Assembly (NCBI GenBank): GCA_037178855.1
Contig: JASJZC010000005.1
Coordinates: forward strand, 8,866,001-8,930,000
Length of the DNA: 64,000 nucleotides
DNA from: Oscheius sp. JU75
Taxonomy: Eukaryota > Nematoda > Chromadorea > Rhabditida > Rhabditidae
Reading direction: 5' to 3'
The translations under genes were made by a program, and so were the position numbers. The notes below the pieces were generated by a model. That model saw only the letters and a list, made by a program, of their open reading frames with translations. It ran no database searches and was not told the DNA's origin. Numbering within the stretch: position 1 is the first letter of the stretch; the number at the start of each line of letters is the position of its first letter. Shown here one piece after another: positions 1 through 11,460 of the stretch.

Positions 1-82
1 CTCGAAACTCCAAAAAAAATGTAGCAGAACTAAAGGGTTTTGCAGCTGTTGGCAGGGTGATGGTGACCTTTTCCACAGCTGA

Positions 83-802
83 TCAAGAAAAATGGAAGTC
101 CAACCTTCCTCGAACCATAATTCTCCGTTTTGAAACTTCTGATGACGGAACATGAATAATTTCAGGTTTTTCTGGCGGTAGTCCCTCCGATTCTTCTCGC
201 TTAACTTCTTTGAAAATGTCCATCTCGTTCAGAAGAGACCCTACAGTCACATCCACATTGAAGCCAGGTGCAGCTGGTAGTCCACTCGGCCCAGCTATTT
301 GCTCACTCAGTCCGGGGAAATTCTGATCGAGAGACCAATTCATCGAGTCATCGCCTTCATTGGCAAAAAACTCGTGTGCCGACCAATTTTCGTCCGTGGG
401 TCGATGCCGTTTTGCTTCGTTATTGTTCCCAATAATCTGTTGTGAGAAAATAGAAATGATAAAAGTAGAAATACCTGATAGTTGGAGTCTAGAGACCTCT
501 TCTGCTGCGTTTTAGCCATGGCCAGCTGCTTTTTGGCGTTTTCTTCGGTTATGAGCTGAAAGAATCGATAGAAATGGGCGTCTTTTCTTTTTTCACTAAC
601 ATCAAAGTAATGTTTAGTGCATTTGCTGTGAATGAGTCTTGTAAAAACTTACAACATAGAAAACATCCCGATGGAATGCCTTCAAATGTTGTCTTAAATG
701 ACTCGTTCCTCCATCCTTCTGTGCAGTGAACACTTTCAGACAGTTCTTGCAGAAGTACTTTCCCTCAACATTCTTCTCGAAAAACCTTCCGTATTTACTC
801 AT
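83..802 (-). CDS. BED-type zinc finger protein, 194 aa
   Basis: Three exons on the minus strand (802-653, 555-475, 436-83) join in phase 0 with GTAAGT and GTATTT donors and TTTCAG/ACAACAG acceptors. Residues 17-45 form a BED-type finger: a Cys-x2-Cys pair (C18, C21) followed by His38 and His44 in an SHLRQHLKAFH context. BED fingers bind DNA and occur in chromatin factors and domesticated hAT transposases. The remaining 120 residues are acidic and proline-containing (PPEKPEI near residue 163) with no recognisable second domain, and no transposase core is visible. The first ATG of the finger exon was taken as the start because it lies just upstream of the domain. A nuclear DNA-binding role is inferred from the finger alone. 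The gene could extend beyond base 1 only as 3' UTR, since the stop codon is inside the window. Confidence 0.75.
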
Positions 803-2200
803 CTACAAAACTGCCATAATTTGGATGCGAAAAAGATAAAATGTGAACGAAAACAGGACAATAAACAACCCGTAAAAATGGGCCAACACAACGATTGTCA
901 ATAAAAATCAATAAGGGCGGCCGGGCGCCCGATCCGCTGACCGGATAATCCGAGGAAACATACCGCGCAACAAGTCCACCGCGCAGATCTGGGATTTTCT
1001 GTCATTGTAAACAGTTTTTGTCACATACTAATACTTCAAGATAATCCTAGAGAATGTTGCAAAGGAAAAGGATAAATAGAGTCACAGTAGCGTCGAAAAG
1101 GTTCAGGAGAAAGTCGTTAGGTGATGCTTGAAAGGCCAACATCCAGCTTTTGTAGGGTTCTGTTCCAAGTTGCTAACTATGTTCCCCCCCCCTCAAATCG
1201 ATTCATGAAGTTGTTTACCTCATTCAAAATGCCCACAGCTTTTTCATTTCAACACGCGCTGAAATCATATTCGAAATAAAACTCTCGTTTCGAAACAAGC
1301 CACAAAGCTGATCTTGTTTTCTATCATAACTTTGATGATTTTGAAATAAACGAAAACAAGATTGTGTGTCGAAATGTGGGAATTAGGATAGCGGTAAACA
1401 TGAATATCTGTTAGTTTTTTTCCAAGAATAAACAAAAAAAATGTTTGACATTCGAAAAGGGCAAAATGGAAGTGGTTGACGAATGGCGATCGCCGCTCTC
1501 GCTCTTTGCCGCATTATGAGTCAGGGAAGCCAACAGGCAACACACGGAGGCTCAAAAGACCACTTTTCTTTTGAAATGGGTGACATTTCACTGAACGTAA
1601 CCATTGGAAACCGACAAGGAAAGAGGCAATTTGATGTCGAAAGATCAAAAGTTGAAGAGATGAAGTTGTGAGCAAGGCTTATTTGTTCCACACCGCTGAT
1701 GCTGATAAAGTGGAAGAGTTCTGAAGAGATGAGCGCGGAAGCCATTAAACAGACAGCTGCGAGAGCAAAAGTTGCCAGCTATCGCTCTTTTCTTCTCAGT
1801 TTTGCTCTTTTATATGTGACCCTGAGCCGGATGGGCAAACAGTGAATCATCGCAGGTTGCGAGAGTTGCAGGGTAACAGTGGTGAAACAGGGGATCGAGA
1901 ACGAATAAAACAATAGTTTTGAAAAGGGTTTTCTTCAAAAGTTCTACTTTCCTACCAGACATTAGAGCAAGTTTGCCAGCATACCGTCACAAATACAGTT
2001 CCTGGGGGATAGGGCCCCCCACGGAAGTCAGTAAAGCCCCCAAAGATTTTGCCTCCCACTCATATTATTTATGCTCCCCACTTTTCGAAATTGACCTTCC
2101 AGACATCAATTTTTATTAGTCCCCTAAATCGGGAGTTTCCCGTCTTACAAGGGAAGCCTTTCAACTTAAGTTGGACTTTGGCAACGAACAAGGTGCCATT
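803..2200. other. Intergenic, no supported gene
   Basis: Short open frames occur (for example one of 62 codons at 1483-1671), but none shows a family motif or a convincing exon chain. A C-run lies near 1183-1190. I see no RNA gene or repeat here. Confidence 0.5.
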
Positions 2201-2214
2201 CGATAGCTCTAAAC

Positions 2215-2820
2215 ATGGGTATAACGGGGTATCTTTTATCTGTGACTGTGCTTTTTCTTTATGTTTGTTTTGTTTTCACGACGCGCAAACTTTTTAGTTT
2301 CCACATGAACCCATCTAAAATCCTCGGATTTCTGGTTGAAGAATTTGGTCTGGAAAAAGGTACCGAATTGAGTCGAGATGAGCGCCGTCTGGCAAGTCGA
2401 TTGAGTCATTTTGCAAAGTTCTGTCATCAACTCCATGACAATTGAAGAGGAAGATGAAGGTTAGTGAAGTGTTGGTGAACCTTTATTTTGTAGAGCTAAA
2501 CATCTCCAAAGGGTCTGACGATGAATACTGTGTAGAGGATGACCTCCTAAAACCCAGTCAATCTCTTTATCTTTCGTTCCGCGACCATATTTGCGTCCAT
2601 GGACGCTTTCGTCAATTTCCACTATCGTTGCCTCCAATTTTCGGCCTGGGAAAACGTCTCAAAATTATTTCTTCGCCGCATTTGTCACAAGGTTGCTTCT
2701 TGTGAAGAAAACTGACCTGCTGCATGCCGAGGACGACTTCTCCTTCTGTCTCGAAGCTGTCCAAAAAAGCGGGAATGGTTTTCACATTTTGCATAACCCA
2801 ACAACTTAACATTCAATAAA
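2215..2820 (+). other. Possible small multi-exon gene, unrecognised
   Basis: An open frame at 2215-2445 starts with a hydrophobic leader (VLFLYVCFVF) that could be a signal anchor. A second open frame reaches a stop at 2807-2809 (ending ILHNPTT), six bases before an AATAAA signal at 2815. A short GT...TTGTAG segment at 2459-2492 could be an intron. I could not join the pieces into one frame with confidence and recognise no family. It may be a real fast-evolving gene or a relic. Confidence 0.3.
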
Positions 2821-3007
2821 AATCGAAGAAATATTAAAGAAAAACAAAAGGTACTTTTAAACACTCTGTTAACTTTTATTCAATATCGTGAGACCAAAGA
2901 GTAATTAAATCACTTCTGGAAAAACATTCTGTATCCAACTCCTTTCCGAACGCATTAAACTTTATTTACTGGAAATGAGATTGAAGATAAGATCGAAGTT
3001 CAGTAAG

Positions 3008-4698
3008 TCACCCTAGACCGTTAGAAGACGGCTCTCTCGAAACTTCTATTTTCTTCAAGCAGAAAAACCACGATGCGATGTATTTCCGGTACTCTGTGAC
3101 CATAATCATGATTAGAATTGGATCCAGGCCTGTTCCGAGACACATCAGAAACGATACTGTAAGCGAAAATGTCTCTGACTCGATTCCGAAGTAAGTCAAG
3201 GCGATGCTAGACAGGGCAGGAATGTACGTCGTTATGATCGGGCAGAAGGTCTGAAAAAACTTTGAGTTTTGGTGGAAAACGGCTATAATCTGTAAGCGGA
3301 GAAGAGTAAAAAGTCGTTTCTGCATTTGGTACAACTTGGTCGATTTCGATATCATCGACATGTCATGCTTGAACTGTTTCACGACGGAGAAAGCAAACTT
3401 GTTGATGACGATGTTGCTGATGATAATGAAGATGAACCGCTCGACTATGATAATGATCATCGTTGTGTCGTAGTGACCGTTTAACTGAAAAGAGAGATAG
3501 AGTAGAAACAAAGTAGAGGGCAAAGGATTCATTAATTGCATACATGACGTTGGTTGTAGACTAGGCAGCAGTGGAAAAACCTTGCTCTTGCTCAAACCTA
3601 TTGTTTGGGGCACGGTTAAATTAAGCCTTCATGCAATGTGTCATATCTTTTTTCGGTATAAAAATTCCAGTCGCGCTTCTAGAGTGGTTTAGCTCGACTT
3701 CGCTGTTGTTAATTTTCAGTTTTCCAAAACTCACATAGGCCGTGTGTCCGATATAGGCGGTGTTCTGAGCCCATTGTCCCAAGTGCTTCCTTGTCGTTGC
3801 GTTGTATAGGGCATTTGTCGCATCGCTCGGTCGCATTGTGAAGAAAGAAGCCAATCCCCAATGAGCTACAATTAGAACATACAAACTGATCAGACTTGCT
3901 ACTTTCCATGGTATAGAGAACCAGTTCTTCCATTCGAGCCTATGAGCAATTTAGTAAGAGAAAAAGTCTAAACATACTTGCAAACGTAGATGTACCGGTA
4001 GAGGTAGGAAAGAACGAGAGACTGGAGAAGAGCCGCATAGCAAGTGCAGTAGATTGAGAGCAGTATGCCTCCCCAGAACTGAGAGACATGAAGAAAACTA
4101 GTAGCGACTACTAGCCAGCACAATTCGGATGAGATAAAGAAAGGACCGAGAGTCACGTTGAAAAAAGAGAAAAGTCCAGCAATGAAGGTGTACAAAGCAA
4201 GGAGATACTTGTAAGTGCCGATTTCCTTGCTCGATCTGAAAGTTTATTACTTGAAACATGTCCATAATTAAATAGTTATCCCGTCGGTTTTTCCGGCACC
4301 CTGTAGGAGGATCAGCTAGAAGGAATCTCACCCGGTCCTTCTCGATAATTAAAAGACCTTTAACCGTAATATCTCTGCAGTCGGATATTTCTTCCGCACT
4401 GTCTTGGATGGCTAAGGATCTCTTTTTAAAGCGGTCATGGCCGACAGATGTCCCGTATCATCTTGGCAGTAAAAACTCTTTCTGGCATATACTTTATTCA
4501 CTTTCTCTCGTACTCTCTACAGTCAGGCAAACCCAGATAATTTGACAAGACAATTTGGTCTGTGGTCTTTTTACCCATTACCCTATTAAAAATGAAGACA
4601 AGCATTCACCGAAAAATTATGATCGGTAGCAGTATGAGGTTCAGAAAAAGAGCAAAGCCAGAAATGGCATTGTTCAAAGGATCCACGTAGGCTCTCAT
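3008..4698 (-). CDS. Serpentine chemoreceptor, str/srj-like, 332 aa
   Basis: Five exons (4698-4610, 4235-3978, 3939-3735, 3484-3281, 3250-3008) join with matching phases and total 333 codons. It is a seven-transmembrane odorant-type receptor, expected in chemosensory cilia. Family signs are the SSKEIGTYKYLL segment after TM1, FLHVSQFWGG, the LSYLYRYIY segment after TM3, the Gln-x5-Cys-Pro TM6 pattern (LQIIATFCPIITTYIPAL) and a terminal Tyr-Arg after TM7. The last intron (3251-3280) is only 30 bases, is in frame and lacks a stop. It is called an intron because removing it restores the conserved TM6 spacing; retention would add ten residues. An AATAAA signal lies at 2961-2966 on the minus strand. 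Ligand unknown. Confidence 0.82.
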
Positions 4699-4993
4699 CT
4701 TTTCGACGAGTTACTATTGTAACAGAACGGCAGTTTTCTAGTTTCGTACGTTATTCAATTCTACGGAGGTATGTCGTAAATCCGTTTATTGACTGCTAAT
4801 GAGAACATGGTTATGAGGCTAAAGTTGAGATCGAGAGTGATAAAGAGCGATCGGGAGTAAATTGAATTGGGAACAAAATGTGTTCAAGGAAAGGTTCAAG
4901 CTAGGTAAAGAAATAAGAAGAAAGGTTTGTTCTTTTTTAAAACATTGAATAAGGAGTGGACCTGTGAGCTGACCGCCTTCCAGTTTTTCATTC

Positions 4994-5248
4994 CTATAGA
5001 TGCGGAAGAATCCACAATGAAGAGAATAGACAAGACTTTTTAACCTCGTCATAAAGCGTCTTTGGCACGCAATTGGGTTCTTCTCGTCCACCCTTCCTTT
5101 CTTCATGATACTTTGGCACATGGAGATATCCCTTGATGCATTGGTATTTTCCATTAGCAGTCTCTTGACTCGAACCTGAGCACGACAACTTCCTTTTTGC
5201 AGACGTAACGAAAGGATCTAACGTTGCCCATAATGCAAGGACAATCAT
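4994..5248 (-). CDS. Possible small secreted protein
   Basis: An open frame begins MIVLALWATLDPFVTSA, which resembles a signal peptide, and continues as a basic, lysine-rich chain with three cysteines. A TTTTTAG acceptor lies just upstream (minus strand), so the true start may be in an earlier exon. A possible donor after the DE at codon 71 leads to an acceptor followed at once by a stop. No family is recognised. It lies just upstream of the str-like receptor on the same strand, but I see no sign of co-transcription. Confidence 0.3.
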   Translation of the reverse strand: MIVLALWATLDPFVTSAKRKLSCSGSSQETANGKYQCIKGYLHVPKYHEERKGGREEPNCVPKTLYDEVKKSCLFSSLWILPHL

Positions 5249-6127
5249 TAATACAAGGCTTCCTCTTTTCGAATCACAACTAAAAATTATTAGTCGTGAA
5301 TTATTAGTTTTATTGTTTGCATGGGCATACTCATCCCCGCCATCGTTATAATTTCCAATCATTGGAAATCAAGGAATGTTGTGAGCTGTGCTGTCATAAA
5401 CTACCTTTCCCTGAAAATTTTTTCAATTCTTCCAATGTGGGTAATTCCAATCTAGATAAAAAATTATATTTCGCCCAGTAGTTTGTGCTTATATTGCCTC
5501 CGTAGTTTGTGCTTATATCAAATATTGTTAGACCTTAAATGACTACAAAAAAGGCCTCTTCGACGTACTGTTCAGAAACTCTGCACCTTGAACAACTAAA
5601 GTGACACAGTATATATAAGCTGACAAAAGTTAAGCGAGATTTCTCACATCATCTTCTCTTCAGCCCAGACCGGGTCAGACATTCCACGTAACTTCACCCA
5701 ATTACGAGACTTTTTACATGTCGCAAATTTTGTGTAAAGGCTGTGTCTAATTGCATGGCAGTCAAAATATTGGATCTTGTGAAAAACAAACGACCAGTTC
5801 ACAGCAAATTTTCACCCCACATCAAGAACGTTCCTATCAGTGTTTTCGATCTCCGACCTGGTGTTTGGCACTAAACTGTTGCCGTCTCGGTTCTTTCTCA
5901 GGGTCTTTGTTTACTTCCCCATATGGCTATTTTCTCGTCGCTAACAGGCCAACTAATTTGCTACTCGTTGGCTATTGTCTCGACGGTGTTTTCCTCTGCC
6001 GAAACGGGGTCCAAGGACGCACTGGTCGAACGCAGCGCTGAAACCGAACATGGAGGTGTGTAAACTTAACCTCCAACCCCCTGGGGCAGGACAAGAAACG
6101 GGTTGGAACGCCTGTCCACCAGGGGAG
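5249..6127. other. Intergenic, upstream region of the Pro/Gln-rich gene
   Basis: No exon chain or family motif was found. A TATA-like TATATAAG lies near 5610-5620 with no gene assigned to it. The last part is presumed promoter of the gene at 6173. Confidence 0.45.
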
Positions 6128-6134
6128 TATAAAA
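6128..6134 (+). promoter_or_regulatory. TATA box
   Basis: TATAAAA lies 45 bases before the ATG at 6173, leaving room for a start site about 30 bases downstream and a very short 5' leader. Confidence 0.6.
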
Positions 6135-6172
6135 GACGGTCGGTTGGCAGAAGAAGACAGGCAAGCAGCAGC

Positions 6173-7399
6173 ATGCGTTCTGCAGTTCTCTTCTCCCTTC
6201 TGGCTTTCGGCTTCTGGTAAATTCCAAACTCCTACTCTTTTTCAACACTCTCTTTCAGCCACAACTCTGGTGGCGGCTACGGTGGTGGTGGCTTCGGCGG
6301 TGGAGGGGGCGGCGGAGGATATGCTCAAGCTCCTCAGGGTGGTCCTTCTGCCTTCGGACCCCCGGCCAGCGGTAGTGGTGGATATGCTCAAGCTCCTCAA
6401 GGCGGACCTGGACCTTCCTACGCTCCTCAGGCTCCTCAAGGTGGAGGATACTCTCAACCTCAGGCTCCTCCCATGCCAAGCTTCCAGCCCCAGGCTCAGC
6501 CTCAGGGAGCATATGCTCGTCCTCAGCAAAGTTTTGCTCCTCCCCAGCCACAGGGACCTCCTCCCCCTATGCCGGCTCCACAGCCCAGCTACCAGCCTCA
6601 GGCTGCTCCTCAACAGCAGGGTGGATACTCTCAGCCCCAGCAGAACTTTGCTCCTCCTCCTCAGCCCAGCTACCAGCCTCAGGCTGCTCCACCTGCCCCG
6701 TCGGGAGGATATGCCCAGCCTCAGCAAAGCTTCGCTCCTCCTCCTCCCCAGCCTCAGGGACCTCCTCCTCCACCCATGCCGGCACCTCAGCCCAGCTACC
6801 AGTCTCAGCCTCAGCAAGCTCCTCAACAGCAGGGAGGATACGCCGCTTCTAGACCTCAGGGACCTCCTCCCCAGCCCAGCTTCCAGCCTCAACCTCAGCC
6901 TGGACCCGCTCCTCAGCCTCAAGGAGGGTATGCCGCTCCCAGACTTCAGGCACCTCCTCCTCCTCCTCCTCCACCTCAGCCCAGCTTCCAGCCTCAGCCT
7001 CAGCAGCAGGGAGGATACGCTGCTCCCCAGCCTCAAGCACCTCCTCCTGCCCCGGCTCCCCAGCCTAACTACCAGCCTCAGCCCCAGCCTGGACCTGCTC
7101 CTCAACAACAAGGAGGTTATGCCGCTCCCAGACCTCAGGGACCACCTCCTCCTCCTATGCCCGCTCCTCAGCCTAGCTTCCAGCCTCAGTCTCAAGCTGC
7201 TCCTCAGGGTGGTTACTCTCAGCCCCAGGGACCTCCTCCTTCCCCTGCTGGACCTAGCGGTGGATACTCCGCTCCTCAAGCCCCTTCTGGTGAGTACAGA
7301 GAATTCCTCTCGAAAGACTCTTAATTTTCAGGTGGAAGCTACGCCTCTGGATCAAGACGCTTCCAGAAGTTCCACAAGCTCCGTGCCTCTCGTGCCTAA
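6173..7399 (+). CDS. Secreted Pro/Gln/Gly-rich repeat protein, 380 aa
   Basis: Three exons (6173-6216, 6259-7289, 7332-7399) join in phase. A signal peptide (MRSAVLFSLLAFGF) is followed by a glycine stretch with GGGYGGGGFGG. About ten degenerate repeats then follow the pattern GGYAxPQxQxPPPPxPAPQPSxQPQ, and a short basic tail (RRFQKFHKLRASRA) ends the protein. The composition suggests an extracellular structural protein of cuticle, eggshell or pharyngeal lining, but no conserved domain is present, so function is inferred only from composition. Because codons are almost all C/G-rich CCN, CAR and GGN, other frames and the opposite strand also stay open; these are shadows. Repeat number is likely to vary between individuals. 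Confidence 0.85.
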
Positions 7400-7452
7400 A
7401 GATCTCAATCCCCACTTCTTTGTAAATAGACAAGTCAATGAAGTCTTTCTTT

Positions 7453-9074
7453 CTAATTCTGTTGAATATGAACATTCTTCTTTGGAGCGAGTCGTACACG
7501 TTTCTTCGATCTAAGACACATCATAAGAACCTGTCGATAGGGTTTGTAAGAGAGAATATAAGCAGAAGCTCCTGCTGTTGGAACTCCGCAACCGGTACAA
7601 ATCATAATATCCAAAATGTCTGAAAAAGGCTCCACTAGTACCGCGGGGTGTATATATCTTCCTCTCTGTTTCTCTGTCTATATTTCCTTTGCTTTGGTTT
7701 CGCAACTTCTAGCTCCTACCTGCCCTCCAAGAATCGAATAAGATCATCAGTATCAAAGATCCCAGGAGCGAAACAGCAGATATCAACAGCACGACCGCGA
7801 TAGATATCAGAGAGATCATAATAGTCCTTTGGTGCTTCTTTGTCTGTATTGACAACTCTGCAGCTTGAGCCAAAACGCTCCTTCTGATCATATAGATGCA
7901 AAAACATGTTCCAAGTGGAGCAAAGACGATCAGGAAACATCCAAAGATAACCGTACCCACCCAGTACGGATTGCACCAAATGGGTATGGCTATAACGTCG
8001 GCTCTCCATAGCTCCCTCATTTCTATTTGAAGCTCTTGGTAATAGCGCTGTTTCGTAGTGTATTGATCTTCGTAATATGTCGTTAATATGATCAGCATAA
8101 AGAGTACGACAGGTGCAAGGATGTAAATAGAGCAATACATAAAGTACTTGAAGTTTTTGTCGCTTAATTGATGTGTAGGTGGCAAGACTTGATTCAGGCG
8201 ATAGTAGAAGAGAGAACAAAGTGCGGTAGCAGCGGCTGAAAAAAGAGGTAACTTAATAAAGCGGTGACCGTCAGTTTTTCTTACACCGTACCCCTATAAA
8301 TCGTCACTCTGATGGCCCTCATAGCAATGAATTATTATCTGATAGGCTGCCCTCCACTCTAACATCTCTTTCGTATCTAATAGTTTTGTGCAAGTAACTA
8401 ATAACCATGTTTTAGCATGCAGAATGGTATCAATTGAGCAGGTGCTTGAACCTTAAATTTATTTGCATATTTTCACTTGCTTGTCAACAGATCGGGAGCA
8501 GTCTGTCTCAATAGATAACACCATTTAGCGCATAACTTAGAGATTCAAATTTATACTCGAGATGCAAATGCTCTAGGGTTCGACGAGCGATACAATACGT
8601 TTGACCTCGTAGACAGAGAGTTTGGGGATATCTTGAACTTTGAAAAGTAGAAAACTAGTAAAACAAACCTGTTATGAGCGCTACAAGAAGAGCCGTTTGA
8701 ACTTGTCCGGGTATTCCAATTGTAGTGTAAGGATTTTGAAATTCTACAGCAATATAGGGGAGCAATATCCTAGGGGAGGCAAGAAATCCAAGGTGAAGTA
8801 CTAAGATAAAAGCTCTGAAATGCCTTGATGATCGATTAACAACTCAAAAACTAACATCGAGACATGGTACACCATAAGATATCTGAACTGTTTCGGCTTA
8901 TAGGGAGGAGACCGAAACAATAAGAGGTATGCAAACAGTATGGCCACTATGACTGAAACTGCTACCCAACTCTAAACGCAGTTCGCGGTCAGTTGCTGGA
9001 AGAAAACATGCCTTCAGAACGATAGACATCCATTTCGGGTCCGGATCGAAAAATGCATTGATCCGAGTAGACAT
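7453..9074 (-). CDS. Serpentine chemoreceptor, srh-like, 340 aa
   Basis: Five exons (9074-8978, 8952-8856, 8814-8669, 8235-7720, 7619-7453) total 341 codons with all phases matching. Membrane segments run from LLIVAILFAYLLLF to the TM7 exon with the srh-type ending SYKPYRQVL. The TM3 region (LCSLFYYRLNQVLP) sits where srh receptors carry their aromatic/Arg motif. The first intron is only 25 bases (8953-8977) with a GTTTAG donor. It must be removed to keep frame, so either it is a very short intron or the true first exon lies elsewhere. The last intron (7620-7719) carries the AGACAGAGAAACAGAGAG tract found in other introns here. Part of exon 4 has a near-identical inverted copy at 9220-9566. 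Confidence 0.8.
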
Positions 9075-9219
9075 TTTTGGCTCCAAGAATGACTGAACCA
9101 ATCTAGTCTTCCGAATAGGACAGGTGGCTGGGATGTCTACTCGGGGGGATAACAAGTTAATTGCTTTTTTTCAATCATACTAAATTGAACTTTGAGGTCC
9201 TTAGGTTGGTCTTTTTGGT

Positions 9220-9566
9220 AGCGCTATTACCAAGAGCTTCAAATAGAAATGAGGGAGCTATGGAGAGCCGACGTTATGGCCATACCCATTTGGTGCAATC
9301 CGTACTGGGTGGGTACGGTTGTCTTTGGCTGTTTCCTGATCGTCTTTGCTTCACTTGAAACATGTTTTTGCATCAATATGATCAGAAGGAGCGTTTTGGC
9401 TCAAGCAGCAGAGTTGTCAATACAGACAAAGAAGCACCAAAGGACTATTATGATCTCTCTGATATCTATCGCGATCGTGCTGTTGATATCTGCTGTTTCG
9501 CTCCTGGGATCTTTGATACTGATGATCTTATTCGATTCTTGGAGGGCAGGTAGGAGCTAGAAGTTG
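9220..9566 (+). pseudogene. Inverted partial copy of the srh-like receptor
   Basis: These 347 bases match the minus strand of 7703-8049 at equal length with only about ten differences by eye. The copy covers the 3' part of exon 4, its donor site and about 17 bases of intron. The frame stays open but it has neither start nor TM7 exon. Flanking sequence is unrelated on both sides. It is a recent inverted segmental duplication and almost certainly not a working gene by itself. Confidence 0.85.
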
Positions 9567-9660
9567 GTCAGATGGCATAGTTTTCTTCGATTTCTGTCCT
9601 ACACCTTGATCGTTTTGGTCTGGATCAAGTGTCCCCTCGATTTATTGTAGTTTCCGTAGC

Positions 9661-10450
9661 TTTTTTTTTTTATTTATTTATTCGCTTAATCAAGTCTATT
9701 ATTATCGACTAGAGCGTTTCTGAGGGTAGACCATTCCATATTCGAGTTCCTCCACCATGTAGAACCCCCTAACGCTGTGATTCCATCAGACCATCTGCAC
9801 TTTTGTCCTCCAGGTCTTCTTTTTCCGTCCCTTGGATACCGCTCTGTGATCTTCTTCGCCCATCTGCTCGGTTCCATGTTTGTAATGCTTTCGGCCCAGC
9901 TGAGTTTCTTATTAACCGCCATCGTCTTCCAGTCGTTCAATTTGGATGTACGTCTCAGTCGTTGATTTGTCCATCGGTCTAGCATCGAGATGCCTAACAT
10001 TCTTCTCTCTAACTTGTGTTGCGCCACCATCAAAGACTTCCATCGGAATCTCGAAGCGCCCAGGATTCAGCTCCGAAGAGGACAATCGGGGTCACAACAG
10101 CTTCGAAGAGGTGTCTTCTCTTGCTCAGAGGGATTGTGCGGTCGCATAGCAGCTTTCTATTTTCGTTGAACTTCCAGTAACCCAGTCCAATCCGTCGTTT
10201 GATCTCTGCATTATCGGCAATTGGTGTGGAAATCTTCGATCCTAGAAAGGTGAAGGTATCCACAAACTTGACATTCTCTCCGAAGACAGAAATCGGTGCT
10301 CGTCCTTTGGTGGATGACATTGCGACTGTCTTCTCAAAGTTGATCTTTAGGCCCACTTTACCAAGACTATCTGTCAGTTTGACCAGCATACTCTCCAATT
10401 CGGGACGGCTTTTGGCTAAGATCACGAGGTCGTCGGCGTAAGCAAGAAGA
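9661..10450 (-). mobile_element. 5'-truncated RTE-clade LINE fragment
   Basis: Minus-strand frames encode the 3' part of a reverse transcriptase: AYADDLVILAKSR, with the catalytic YADD intact, then a thumb region (INFEKTVAMSS, FTFLGSKIS) and a C-terminal part with ERRMLGISMLDRWTNQR and RWSDGITALGG. The last two parts are in different frames that overlap near 10030, so there is at least one frameshift. The element ends in an A-rich tail (minus strand of the T-run at 9661-9671 and following TTTATTTATT). It starts just upstream of YADD, typical of 5' truncation on insertion. No endonuclease domain is present, so it cannot move on its own. Confidence 0.85.
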
Positions 10451-10983
10451 GGTAGTTATTGCTTTATCGCTGTATATTTATTGTATTTATTCTAGTTTTT
10501 CGATTTCCTCGTTTTCCGATGACGTTACGTGACTTTTAGAAGCTGGCAAATAGTGTTATCAGTAGCAGACCATGTTGCTCTTGCTGAGATTTCTTCTAGC
10601 TTTTGCCTCTATTTCCCTGACGGAATTCTCTTCGAGTTCAATCTAGGAGAGCTCGTTCGACATGTATGACTTCATTTTGCGCAGTACAATTGAACTTTAG
10701 ATGACATGACTACAACAATCCAACATTTTTCTTGGCAGCTTTGGGAGCAACTTGACCGCCGATCAGAGCGGCTTTGAAAACAGCTGTGTCTGAAATTGCT
10801 TCTGGTGCATAGGGACAAACTGCAAATTTCTGAGACGGAGCAAACCAGCTTCTGTCTGCTTCGTGGTCATGAGCCTAAAATACTTCAATGTCCTACACAA
10901 CTGGGTCCCTGGCCAGCCTGGAGCAGGTTACCCAGAACTTATTAAAATAATAACATTTTCAGTACATCGAAGCCTACCATATT
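10451..10983. other. No confident gene; possible leader exon of a decayed lectin gene
   Basis: An ATG at 10572 opens a plausible signal peptide (MLLLLRFLLAFASISL), but the frame stops within 25 codons. It may be the first exon of the lectin-like gene whose pieces follow. On the minus strand a 54-codon open segment (about 10870-10710) is protein-like but could not be joined to a start. Confidence 0.35.
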
Positions 10984-11460
10984 TTTGCTGAGACTCACCA
11001 ACTGTGCAAACAACAATACAACAATGGTCAAAATCGAAACTCCCGAGCTTAACAACTTTTTGGCACTATCATTCTTTTCTGTAATAGTGCTCTGCCATTT
11101 ATTTGTATTGTTGATCCAAATGCTGCTCAACTGGAATATTGTCCCACACAGCAACCTGCACCAACCTGTCCTACGTTTTCGTGTCCAAGTATCCTAAAAC
11201 AAGATAAAAGTTATGGTTTTAACTTATTCTATTTGTTCTCCGAGGTACTCACTTTTTTTGGAAACTATATGCTACAAGGTAATATGTATTTTTAAATAAC
11301 GTACCCGGCTTCAACACTTATGGAGTAGATTATCCTTGGATTGGGCTAACCTGTTCGAGTCAAACTGCGAGTTTTTGCCGCTGGCCAGATGGCTCCCTTT
11401 CAATTTACACCAACTTCGGAGATGAGGCGTGTTCTGGCATCTGGGTACATACGTTTAACG
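10984..11460 (+). pseudogene. C-type lectin domain remnant, copy 1
   Basis: After a TTTTCAG acceptor, one frame reads YIEAYHIFAETHQLCKQ and a shifted frame reads TMVKIETPELNNFL. About 225 bases later comes NTYGVDYPWIGLTC and RWPDGSLSIYTNFGDEAC. These match the C-type lectin pattern: EA...C, then LvkI..pE.nnFl, then a WIGL segment, then WpDG...Y.NF. The segment 11060-11288 interrupts the domain relative to copy 2, and a frame change is needed, so it is called a pseudogene. It might instead hold an unrecognised intron. The interrupting segment begins with a short hairpin (GCACTAT...ATAGTGC). Confidence 0.6.

Noticed and set aside
2612-2812. Minus-strand frame with CDKCGEE as a zinc-binding protein
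   Set aside because: Only one Cys pair, no splice chain, and an AATAAA on the plus strand supports transcription of the other strand.
6242-7279. Long minus-strand frame (345 codons) opposite the repeat gene
   Set aside because: Low-complexity Arg/Ser/Leu product that arises from the CCN/CAR/GGN codons of the sense repeats; the sense frame has a signal peptide, TATA box and spliced ends.
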